A stretch of 29,219 bases of DNA, taken from SIG459 sp045538735. GTDB lineage: Bacteria > Bacillota > Clostridia > Oscillospirales > Oscillospiraceae. The notes beneath the pieces are model-generated. The model ran no database searches. It worked only from the letters and a program-made list of their open reading frames with translations, and had not been told where the DNA came from. The position numbers and the translations under genes are program-made. This document shows positions 14,428 to 21,327 of the stretch, one piece after another. The stretch is taken from contig JAZSRY010000020.1 of the NCBI GenBank assembly GCA_045538735.1, positions 1 through 29,219 on the forward strand, read 5' to 3'. Position 1 is the stretch's first letter, and each line of letters opens with the position of its first letter.

Positions 14428-15831
14428 ATGGGTCTTATTAAAGCTGCAATCGGCGCGTTCGGCGGAACTATGGCGGATCAGTGGAAGGAGTTTTTCTACT
14501 GCGACGCTATGGATAAGGACGTGCTGGTCACCAAAGGACAAAAGCAGGTTTCAGGACGTAGTTCCAACACAAGGGGAAGCGACAATGTTATCAGCAACGG
14601 TTCCGGCATTGCGGTTGCCGACGGCCAGTGCATGATAATCGTGGAACAGGGCAAGGTGGTTGAAGTCTGCGCCGAACCCGGTCAGTTTACATACGATAAT
14701 TCAACGGAGCCTTCCATCTTCACCGGAAAGCTGGGCAAATCCATTGTTGACACCTTCAAAACCATGGGCAAGCGTTTCACCTATGGCGGCGACACCGGTA
14801 AGGATCAGAGAGTTTATTACTTCAACACAAAGGAACTCATTGATAATAAGTTCGGAACTCCCACTCCCATTCCTTTCAGAGTTGTGGACAGCAAGATAGG
14901 ACTGGATATTGATGTCTCCGTGCGCTGCAACGGCGTGTTCTCCTATAAGATCGCAGACCCCATCCTTTTCTACACCAATGTCTGCGGCAATGTGAGCGGA
15001 GAATACAGACGCGAGGAGCTGGACGGTCAGCTTAAAACCGAATTTATCAGCGCTCTGCAGCCTGCATTCGGCAAGCTTTCCCAGCTGGAAATGCGTCCCA
15101 ATCAGATAGTCGCCCACACTGCGGAGCTTGAAAGCGCAATGAACGAAGCCCTCTCCGCAAAATGGACTTCCCTGCGCGGACTGCAGGTGGTGAGCGTTGC
15201 CCTCGGTTCCGTAAGTCTCCCCAGCGAAGATGCGGAAATGGTAAAGCAGGCTCAGCGCGTCGCCATTATGCGCGATCCCACTATGGCTGCCGCAACTCTC
15301 GTCGGAGCGCAGGCGGATGCGATGAAGGCCGCAGCATCCAACGAGGCCGGCGCTATGACCGGTTTTATGGGAATGGGCATGGCAATGAACACCGGCGGCG
15401 GAATGAACGCCCAGAACCTTTTTGCAATGGGACAGCAGACTCAGGCTGCTCCCGCGGCTCCTGCTGCTGCAGCCGGTGGCTGGAAATGCGCTTGCGGCGC
15501 AGTTGCAACGGGCAAGTTCTGCCCCGAGTGCGGCGCAAAGAAGCCGGAGCCCAAGATAGCAAACGCATGGCAGTGCTCCTGCGGCGCTATGGCAAGCGGA
15601 AAGTTCTGTCCCGAATGCGGCAGCCCCAAGCCTGCAAATGATGGAAGCTGGACCTGCTCCTGCGGCGCGAAAAACACAGGCAAATTCTGCCCCGAATGCG
15701 GCGGAAGAAAGCCTGCGGGCGTTCCCCAGTACAGATGCGATAAATGCGGCTGGCAGCCTGCAGATCCCACCAAAGCTCCCCGCTTCTGCCCCGAATGCGG
15801 CGATCCGTTTGATAACGGAGATGTAATCTGA
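14428..15831 (+). CDS. SPFH-domain protein with four C-terminal zinc ribbons (YdjI-like)
   Basis: 467 aa from ATG 14428, nine bases after AAGGAG; an upstream in-frame ATG (14410) precedes that site. Residues about 1-300 match the SPFH/'virion core protein' type of Bacillus YdjI (GLIKAAIGAFGGTMADQWKEFF start, DGQCMIIVEQGKVVEV, QRVYYFNTKEL..NKFGTPTPIPFRV, then the DIDVSVRCNGVFSYKIADP core). A Gly/Met/Ala-rich linker (300-350) leads to four ribbons: Cys354/356/365/368, 383/385/394/397, 410/412/421/424 and 437/440/454/457. The first three are near-identical CxCG..GKFCPECG units, evidently a tandem duplication. YdjI has been linked to a membrane-stress complex with YdjG, YdjH and PspA. Genes for YdjG- and YdjH-like proteins follow directly. 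It probably assembles on the inner membrane face. Confidence 0.88.
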   Translation: MGLIKAAIGAFGGTMADQWKEFFYCDAMDKDVLVTKGQKQVSGRSSNTRGSDNVISNGSGIAVADGQCMIIVEQGKVVEVCAEPGQFTYDNSTEPSIFTGKLGKSIVDTFKTMGKRFTYGGDTGKDQRVYYFNTKELIDNKFGTPTPIPFRVVDSKIGLDIDVSVRCNGVFSYKIADPILFYTNVCGNVSGEYRREELDGQLKTEFISALQPAFGKLSQLEMRPNQIVAHTAELESAMNEALSAKWTSLRGLQVVSVALGSVSLPSEDAEMVKQAQRVAIMRDPTMAAATLVGAQADAMKAAASNEAGAMTGFMGMGMAMNTGGGMNAQNLFAMGQQTQAAPAAPAAAAGGWKCACGAVATGKFCPECGAKKPEPKIANAWQCSCGAMASGKFCPECGSPKPANDGSWTCSCGAKNTGKFCPECGGRKPAGVPQYRCDKCGWQPADPTKAPRFCPECGDPFDNGDVI

Positions 15832-15854
15832 TTTCCCGAAGGGAGTGAATTGCA

Positions 15855-16934
15855 GTGGATGTTTTGCGGCAGTATAAGTGCCCCTGCTGTGACGGAGCGG
15901 TAAGCTTCGATGCAGGCGCGCAAAAGCTTAAATGCCCCTTCTGCGACACGGAATTTGAACCGGATGCTCTGGATGCCTACAGCGCCGAACTTGAAAAAGA
16001 TCGGCATGATGAAATGGAATGGAAAAGCGCAGGAGAGGGAACATGGCAGGATGAAGACGGCGTGGGAAGCTATGTATGCGCTTCCTGCGGAGGAGAGCTG
16101 ATCTGCGAGGAAACAACCGCGGCAACTGTATGCCCCTTCTGCGGTTCGCCGGTGGTGCTGACGCACAGACTCAGCGGTGAGCTGAAGCCCGACTGCGTAA
16201 TACCCTTTCAGGTGGATAAGGAAGCGGCTGTTGAAGCTTTGAAAAAGCATTATCAGGGAAAAAAGCTTCTGCCCAGAGTTTTTAAGGACGAAAACCATGT
16301 CCGTACTGTGCAGGGCGTTTATGTGCCCGTCTGGCTGTTTGACGCAAGCGCCGACTCACATGCCTGTTTCAATGCCACCCGGGTAAGAAACTGGAGCGAC
16401 AGCAGCTATGACTATGTGGAAACCAAGCACTATATGGTAACACGGGAAGGTCGGATTTCCTTTAACTGCATACCGGTGGATGGCTCCGCCAAGATGGATA
16501 ATGCTCTTATGGAATCCATAGAGCCCTATGATTTCAGCAAGGCAGTGGATTTCGAAAGCGCCTATCTGGCAGGTTATCTGGCGGATAAATATGATGTTGG
16601 CGCGGAAGACGGTGTGGCGCGCGTAAACGAAAGAGTAAAGAAGAGCGCGGAGGCAGCTCTTGCGGAAACTGTGAACGGTTATTCCAGTGTCATGGTTCAA
16701 TCTTCCAGTGTAAGGCTTGAAAGAGGCATCACCAGATATGCCCTTTATCCTGTGTGGCTGCTTACAACAAAATGGAAGGATGAAAACTATTACTTTGCTG
16801 TGAACGGTCAAACGGGCAAGCTGGCGGGCAATCTTCCCACAGACCAGTCCCTTCTGCGCAAATGGAGACTCATTATCGGTCTGGGAGCTGCAGTTGCAGC
16901 CTTTGCCGTACAGTACCTTGTGTGGCTTATATAA
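15855..16934 (+). CDS. Zinc-ribbon membrane protein, YdjG-like
   Basis: 359 aa from GTG 15855, nine bases after AAGGGAG. Two N-terminal zinc ribbons are visible, Cys9/12/27/30 and Cys75/78/93/96, separated by a short acidic linker. A central domain (about 115-330) carries CVIPFQVDKEAAVEALKKHY, VQGVYVPVWLFDASAD and ALYPVWLL, typical of the YdjG family annotated as TFIIB-type zinc ribbon proteins. A single membrane helix (about 336-357) closes the chain, so the protein is a tail-anchored type with its bulk in the cytoplasm. Bacillus YdjG and YdjH form a membrane complex that helps recruit PspA; the order here, YdjI then YdjG then YdjH, keeps the same partners. The gap is 23 bases upstream and 11 bases downstream. 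Confidence 0.85.
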   Translation: MDVLRQYKCPCCDGAVSFDAGAQKLKCPFCDTEFEPDALDAYSAELEKDRHDEMEWKSAGEGTWQDEDGVGSYVCASCGGELICEETTAATVCPFCGSPVVLTHRLSGELKPDCVIPFQVDKEAAVEALKKHYQGKKLLPRVFKDENHVRTVQGVYVPVWLFDASADSHACFNATRVRNWSDSSYDYVETKHYMVTREGRISFNCIPVDGSAKMDNALMESIEPYDFSKAVDFESAYLAGYLADKYDVGAEDGVARVNERVKKSAEAALAETVNGYSSVMVQSSSVRLERGITRYALYPVWLLTTKWKDENYYFAVNGQTGKLAGNLPTDQSLLRKWRLIIGLGAAVAAFAVQYLVWLI

Positions 16935-16945
16935 GGAGGCGCGGT

Positions 16946-17722
16946 ATGAAAAAAATATTTTCTGTTGTTATCGCGCTGTGCCTTCTTTCTGCGGTCTTCT
17001 GCCTTTCTGTAGGAGCGGTGTCTCCCAAAGTTGTGGATGACGCCGGACTTTTGGATCTCACCGAAGAAAAAAGACTTGAAAACCTTCTGGAGGAAGTAAG
17101 CTTAGCCCACAGCGTGGAGATACTGGTTGTTACTGTGGACTCCACAATGGGAAAAACCCCTATGGAGTATGCTGACGACTTCTTTGATGCCGCCGCCCCC
17201 GGTGCCGACGGCTTGCTCCTGCTCGTAAGCATGGAGGAGAGCGACTGGTGGATATCAACCGCCGGAAAATGCATCGAGGCCTTTACCGATGCGGGTATGG
17301 ATTATATGGCGGAGCAGTTTGTTCCCTATATGAGCGATGGAGATTTTGGAGAGGCATTCATGTGCTTTGCTAATCTATGCGATGATTTTCTTATCCGTGC
17401 GGAGGAAGGAGAACCCTATGACAGGGGCAGCCTCCCCAAAGAAGAGTTTAAGTTTGGTATTGCGATTGTGATAGCGCTTGCTGTAGGTGCTGCAGCTGCC
17501 TTCCTTATAACGGCTGTTATGAAGTCCAAGCTCAACAACGTAAGTTACAGGGCAAGTGCCGACAGCTATATCGCCGAGGGCGGTTTAACGCTGAGCAACG
17601 CCACCGACATGTTCCTCTATTCCAATGTGAACAGAACTCCAAGAGCCGAGAGCAAAGGAGGATCCTCCACCCATACCTCTTCCTCCGGAACTATTCATGG
17701 AGGCAGAGGCGGAAAGTTCTGA
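16946..17722 (+). CDS. TPM-domain membrane protein, YdjH/YgcG-like
   Basis: 258 aa from ATG 16946, seven bases after AAGGAGG. A signal peptide (1-24, ending SVGAVS) precedes a TPM (TLP18.3/Psb32/MOLO-1) domain (about 27-150) with VVDDAGLLDLTEEKRLENLL, VEILVVTVDSTMGKTP and a DGLLLLVSMEESDWWISTAGK strand-helix unit. A membrane helix (171-193) is followed by a cytoplasmic tail that ends in GGRGGKF, the Gly/Ser-rich end common in this family. The TPM domain therefore faces outside the membrane. It is the last gene of the YdjI-YdjG-YdjH-like cluster. TPM proteins have been tied to photosystem repair and to membrane-protein quality control; the exact reaction is unknown. Confidence 0.88.
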   Translation: MKKIFSVVIALCLLSAVFCLSVGAVSPKVVDDAGLLDLTEEKRLENLLEEVSLAHSVEILVVTVDSTMGKTPMEYADDFFDAAAPGADGLLLLVSMEESDWWISTAGKCIEAFTDAGMDYMAEQFVPYMSDGDFGEAFMCFANLCDDFLIRAEEGEPYDRGSLPKEEFKFGIAIVIALAVGAAAAFLITAVMKSKLNNVSYRASADSYIAEGGLTLSNATDMFLYSNVNRTPRAESKGGSSTHTSSSGTIHGGRGGKF

Positions 17723-17732
17723 AAATAATATG

Positions 17733-17782
17733 AAAAAGTATGAGGGATTTGCTCTGTTTAGAGCAAAGCCCTCATACTTTTT
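17733..17782. terminator. Bidirectional terminator between the TPM gene and the LuxR-type regulator
   Basis: A 23-bp stem with one mismatch (17733-17755 with 17760-17782) and a GTTT loop. Each arm ends in an A/T run, so it serves both convergent genes. Confidence 0.92.
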
Positions 17783-17790
17783 ATGTGCTG

Positions 17791-18813
17791 CTATTTTATA
17801 CGATGAAGCTCGGTGAGCTGCCTGCGGGATTTCACTCCCAGTTTTCCATAAAGGTTCTTGTTGTGGAATTTGAGAGTGTTTTCCTTGATGCTGAGCTTTT
17901 CCATTATCTGCTCGGTTGTCATACCGCTTATGTAACAATCGTAGAGCTCCCTCTCCTTTGGAGTCAGGGAATCAAGTCCGGCTACAAAAAGATCAATTTG
18001 CCCGGCGCTGAATTTCTCTTCCGAATGGGGAAGAGAAGGAGAAAGAGAGGAGTCAAGCAGAAGCTTACGTTGCTTTTCGTGCTCCGCCATCAGCAGATAA
18101 AGACCAAGCAGGAACAGCTCGCTGATGATATAGGAAACAGCCAAAAACTCAAAATCTATCTTTACAAGCTGCTCTATCATCCAAACACCGATATTTACGA
18201 ATACGGCAATGGTTAAAAGCGCGGCGTAAGCAAGAGAGCTTATTTTGTTCGTAAGAGTGGTGTGAACGATAGTGGCAACCATCGCGGTGAAATATCCGAG
18301 AAGATAGATGAGATAAATAAAGTGGAGAGGTCCATATACCTTGTTAAGGGAGCTGACTCCGTTTATTTGAACAAGGCTGACCCCGCTGTAGTAAATGTTC
18401 AGCACTCCGGGACTGGCTGCAATCAGAAAAACAAGAATTCCCAGGGCCGCGAGAATAATGGGAAGCCGTTTGCCGACTTTCACTTCCGTAACGCTGAGAG
18501 TGATCATCAGCATGGAAAAGGGGAGGAAAACGGAGCCCAGATAGGCAATCCTGTTGGACCAGAGGGCGAAGCTGAGACTCTGGGAAACAGAAAGAAGGAA
18601 ATAGCCTGAGTTAACAACGAAGACGCTTATGAACAGAAGCAGGAACCAGGGCTCCTTCCTCCGTACTATACAGAAGCAGACAATAAGCAGAGCAAGAGAA
18701 ATAAGAGCGGTGGCGGCATATATGTAAGAGAGGCTGGCGGTTTTTTCACCGATGCGGCTGCAGCCTGCCAGAAGGAGCAAGGGCAGCAGGAGGCAGACGG
18801 AGACTTTTCGCAT
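17791..18813 (-). CDS. Membrane-embedded LuxR-family transcription regulator
   Basis: 340 aa from ATG 18813, seven bases after AAGGTG. The N-terminus has a lipoprotein-like signal with LLAGC (14-18), so Cys18 may be lipidated. Seven or eight hydrophobic segments follow (about 28-50, 55-75, 88-110, 118-136, 165-185, 192-213, 222-243) in a pattern like the 7TM N-terminal domain of some histidine kinases. There is no kinase: after a 35-residue linker the chain ends in a LuxR/GerE helix-turn-helix (282-337; SLTPKERELYDCYISGMTTEQIMEKLSI, then KFHNKNLYGKLGV). The regulator would read a signal at the membrane and bind DNA directly. It is divergent from a four-gene envelope operon, its probable target. 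Longer in-frame readings upstream would run through direct repeats and lack a ribosome site. Confidence 0.85.
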   Translation of the reverse strand: MRKVSVCLLLPLLLLAGCSRIGEKTASLSYIYAATALISLALLIVCFCIVRRKEPWFLLLFISVFVVNSGYFLLSVSQSLSFALWSNRIAYLGSVFLPFSMLMITLSVTEVKVGKRLPIILAALGILVFLIAASPGVLNIYYSGVSLVQINGVSSLNKVYGPLHFIYLIYLLGYFTAMVATIVHTTLTNKISSLAYAALLTIAVFVNIGVWMIEQLVKIDFEFLAVSYIISELFLLGLYLLMAEHEKQRKLLLDSSLSPSLPHSEEKFSAGQIDLFVAGLDSLTPKERELYDCYISGMTTEQIMEKLSIKENTLKFHNKNLYGKLGVKSRRQLTELHRIK

Positions 18814-18837
18814 TTGATCACACCTTCCATTGGAAAA

Positions 18838-18890
18838 CCCACACTTTTCCCCACACTTTTCGCAGAAAAACTGTCCGTCCCCACACTTTT
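18838..18890. repeat. Three 11-bp direct repeats, candidate activator sites
   Basis: CCCACACTTTT occurs at 18838-18848, 18850-18860 and 18880-18890; the starts are 12 and 30 bases apart. They lie between the divergent regulator and the 19125 operon, about 50-105 bases upstream of the predicted plus-strand transcription start, where an activator would bind. On the other strand they lie just upstream of the regulator's ribosome site, so binding could also repress it. Confidence 0.6.
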
Positions 18891-18906
18891 GACGGGCGGC
18901 GGTGTG

Positions 18907-18935
18907 GCGACATTGAAAGGGGGAAAAGCTATAAT
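18907..18935 (+). promoter_or_regulatory. Promoter with weak -35 for the envelope operon
   Basis: A perfect TATAAT (18930-18935) has GCGACA (18907-18912) 17 bases upstream, matching only four of six -35 positions. A strong -10 with a poor -35 fits an activator-dependent promoter. The transcript would have a leader of about 180 bases before 19125. Confidence 0.5.
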
Positions 18936-18978
18936 ATAGCTGTAAGATTGGGCGGAGGAAACTCCCGTGCGGCACAGG

Positions 18979-19074
18979 CATAATACCACAGGTATTATGG
19001 ACTATCTGTTTTGCGGAATTTCTATCTGAGCAATTTTATCACAGAGCCGCAGGACAGTCAAGGAAACCTGCGGC
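18979..19074 (+). other. Structured leader of the envelope operon
   Basis: Two inverted repeats lie in the predicted leader: CATAATACC (18979-18987) with GGTATTATG (18991-18999), a perfect 9-bp palindrome with a 3-base centre, and GCCGCAGG (19046-19053) with CCTGCGGC (19067-19074). Either could be an operator or an RNA hairpin. No T-run follows, so they are not terminators, and no known riboswitch pattern was recognised. Confidence 0.4.
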
Positions 19075-19124
19075 GCAGACTTTGGTGTACACAGCTCTTA
19101 ATAATTTTATGGGAGGAACTGATA

Positions 19125-19904
19125 ATGGCACTTTTCGGTAAACTTTTCGAGAAAAAAACATGCGATCTTTGCGGAGGAGAAATCGGCCTTCTTGGAAACC
19201 GCAAGCTTGAAGACGGCAATATGTGCAAGGAATGCGGCAAGAAGCTTTCCCCCTGGTTCAGTGACAGAAAAAACAGCACTGTCGAGGAAATTCGCGCCCA
19301 GCTCAGTTATCGTGAGGACAATAAGGAAGAAGTTGCAAAATTCCGAATTACCCGCAGCTTTGGTGAAAATATGAAGCTTCTGCTTGACGAAGATGCGGGC
19401 AAATTTATGGTCACCGACCGCAGCGATATTAAGAGTGCCAATCCGGATGTTCTCTCCTTTTCCGATGTAACGGGCTGCACCTTCGAAATCGATGAGGACG
19501 AAAGCGAAATTATGAGGGAGGATAAAGACGGCAACGAGATAAGCTATGTCCCTCCCCGCTATTGCTATCAGTATGATTTCTATATAAACGTTCAGGTTCG
19601 CAACCCTTACTTTAATGAGATCCGCTTCCAGCTCAACGACTCCACTGTGGAGCTGCAGCACATCGCATCCCCTTCCCGTATGGCGGTGGGCTTTGATCCG
19701 GAGAGAAGTGTGGAATACCGCCGCTTCAAGGAAATGGGCGAGGAGATAAGGGAAATTCTGCTTGGCCTGAGAGAACAGGTGAGGGCGGAAGCCACCGCTG
19801 CGGCAAAGCCCAAGCTGCCCCAACATTGCCCCAACTGCGGCTCGACGACCGTTACCGATGCTTACGGATGCTGCGAATACTGTGGAAGCTATCTGGGCGA
19901 ATGA
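19125..19904 (+). CDS. DUF4428-like zinc-ribbon protein
   Basis: 259 aa from ATG 19125, with GGGAGG nine bases upstream; a longer reading from 19011 lacks a ribosome site. The N-terminus carries the DUF4428-type ribbon, Cys13/16 and Cys34/37 (CDLCGGEIGLLGNRKL then CKECG), directly after MALFGKLFEKK. The middle (about 70-215) is a beta-rich domain with RITRSFGENMKLLLDEDAGKF and CYQYDFYINVQVRNPYFNEI, likely a PH-like or other small beta fold. A second ribbon closes the protein (Cys235/238 and Cys250/253). There is no signal peptide or membrane helix, so it is cytoplasmic. It is the first gene of the four-gene operon divergent from the LuxR-type regulator; the following three products are exported. 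Function is unknown. Confidence 0.8.
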   Translation: MALFGKLFEKKTCDLCGGEIGLLGNRKLEDGNMCKECGKKLSPWFSDRKNSTVEEIRAQLSYREDNKEEVAKFRITRSFGENMKLLLDEDAGKFMVTDRSDIKSANPDVLSFSDVTGCTFEIDEDESEIMREDKDGNEISYVPPRYCYQYDFYINVQVRNPYFNEIRFQLNDSTVELQHIASPSRMAVGFDPERSVEYRRFKEMGEEIREILLGLREQVRAEATAAAKPKLPQHCPNCGSTTVTDAYGCCEYCGSYLGE

Positions 19905-19929
19905 AAAAGCTTTCAAGGGAGGAAGAACT

Positions 19930-21306
19930 GTGAAAAAACTTATATGCGCGATGCTTGCGCTGGTTCTTGCGATAGGACTTCTTGCCGGCTGCGGCGGCAG
20001 TGATGAGAGCGCGCCTGCAGCGCCTTCACAGCAGCCTGCGGATAAAGGGGAGAGCCCTGCGGTCAAAGAGCCGGAGATAGACGAGGCATACTGGGTGCTG
20101 GATAGTATGGAAATGGAAGGCACCGTGTTCAAAAGCGAAGAGCTGGGAGATCTTTTCGGTGCTGCCGAGGATATTCTTGCTCTCCAGTTTAAGGAAAACG
20201 GCAAATTTGTGGGTATTTTGTTTGGAGATTATATAGGCGGAAGCTATACCAAGGCTCAGGATGGCTATGAGCTTGATATAGAGGGAGAAAAGGGCAAGGC
20301 GAAAATAAGCGGCGGCATACTGGAAGTTGAACTGACAGGCGGAGCTTTCACCCTGAAAACTCAGGAGAGTAGACCGGCATCCTTTGACTCCAACCCCTGG
20401 CTCACCTATGAAGTGGACTTCAGCGCCGAGCAGACCCGCGCCATGAGCAATTATATAATGTACGGCTTTTATCATATTGAGGACGGAGTGCTCTACGGAC
20501 TCAGCCATATTGAGAGCAATGACGGCGTTCTTGCCGCTATGTCCTTCCATATGAAGGGGGATTTTCCCGAGTTTGATGAGCGCTTTGTTCTTGATGCCGG
20601 CGGCTGCGCCAACTATGTCACAAAACATGGGGACTATCTCTACTACATCATGAACTGGGAAAGCATACGCAGGATAAAGCTTGACGGCAGCGATATGGAG
20701 ATACTGTATGAAGGAGCCTGCGATTATTTCTTCATTCACGATGAGCGCATTTATTTCTGCGATGAAAACTATTATTTTAATTCCTGCGATTTGAATGGCG
20801 GCGACATAAAGACCCACATTGCAAGAGAGATATACTTCCCCTACTTCATCTCTTCCGACTGGCTCATATTCCAGGATGACGCGGACAATGAATCCCTGCA
20901 CATTTATAATATGACCCACGGCACCGAAATGAATATTACCGACTTTCCTTCCTATTGCCCGATTTTGGACGGGAAATATCTCTACTTCCTCGATGGAGAA
21001 GGGGAAAACTGCAACCTTTGCCGGGTGGATATGAGCGATCCCTATAATATCGTTATTGACAGAAGCGAACTCAAGCTTGCTTCATTCGACTTTTTGATAG
21101 ATGAAGAGTATTTCTATGGCCCCAATAATGACAGGGTCGTTAAAGAGGACTGGAAGAAACTCGGCAATAGGGGTGATCGGCTCGAAGTTGTTGAGATGTA
21201 TGTATCCGAGGAATACACAGTCTACCATAAGTTTGACGATGCAGGCTATATTTCCGAAAAATATCTTATGAGCAAGACCCACAACGGAGGAACATCCTTC
21301 AAATAA
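19930..21306 (+). CDS. Secreted lipoprotein, DUF5050-like repeats
   Basis: 458 aa from GTG 19930, seven bases after GGGAGG. The type II signal peptide ends LLAGC with Cys21 as the lipid-attachment residue, then a Ser/Pro/Gly-rich linker. Residues about 52-150 form a small beta domain (WVLDSMEMEGTVFKSEEL, LQFKENGKFVGILFGDY) resembling lipocalin-like modules of clostridial lipoproteins. The C-terminal part (about 200-440) repeats short units of the type GDYLYYIM..RIKLDGSDME, ERIYFCDENYYFNSCDLNGGD and GKYLYFLDGEGENCNLCRVD. This is a beta-propeller-like DUF5050 pattern and the usual reading is a surface binding protein. The gene follows the zinc-ribbon gene by 25 bases and is in the same operon. 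Confidence 0.8.
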   Translation: MKKLICAMLALVLAIGLLAGCGGSDESAPAAPSQQPADKGESPAVKEPEIDEAYWVLDSMEMEGTVFKSEELGDLFGAAEDILALQFKENGKFVGILFGDYIGGSYTKAQDGYELDIEGEKGKAKISGGILEVELTGGAFTLKTQESRPASFDSNPWLTYEVDFSAEQTRAMSNYIMYGFYHIEDGVLYGLSHIESNDGVLAAMSFHMKGDFPEFDERFVLDAGGCANYVTKHGDYLYYIMNWESIRRIKLDGSDMEILYEGACDYFFIHDERIYFCDENYYFNSCDLNGGDIKTHIAREIYFPYFISSDWLIFQDDADNESLHIYNMTHGTEMNITDFPSYCPILDGKYLYFLDGEGENCNLCRVDMSDPYNIVIDRSELKLASFDFLIDEEYFYGPNNDRVVKEDWKKLGNRGDRLEVVEMYVSEEYTVYHKFDDAGYISEKYLMSKTHNGGTSFK

Positions 21307-21327
21307 AAAAGGATAGAGAACATTTCT

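Noticed and set aside
18814..18989. N-terminal extension of the LuxR-type regulator with CEKCGEKCG-like residues
   Set aside because: The Cys residues come from the DNA direct repeats; the ATG at 18813 has a good ribosome site and begins a clean signal sequence.
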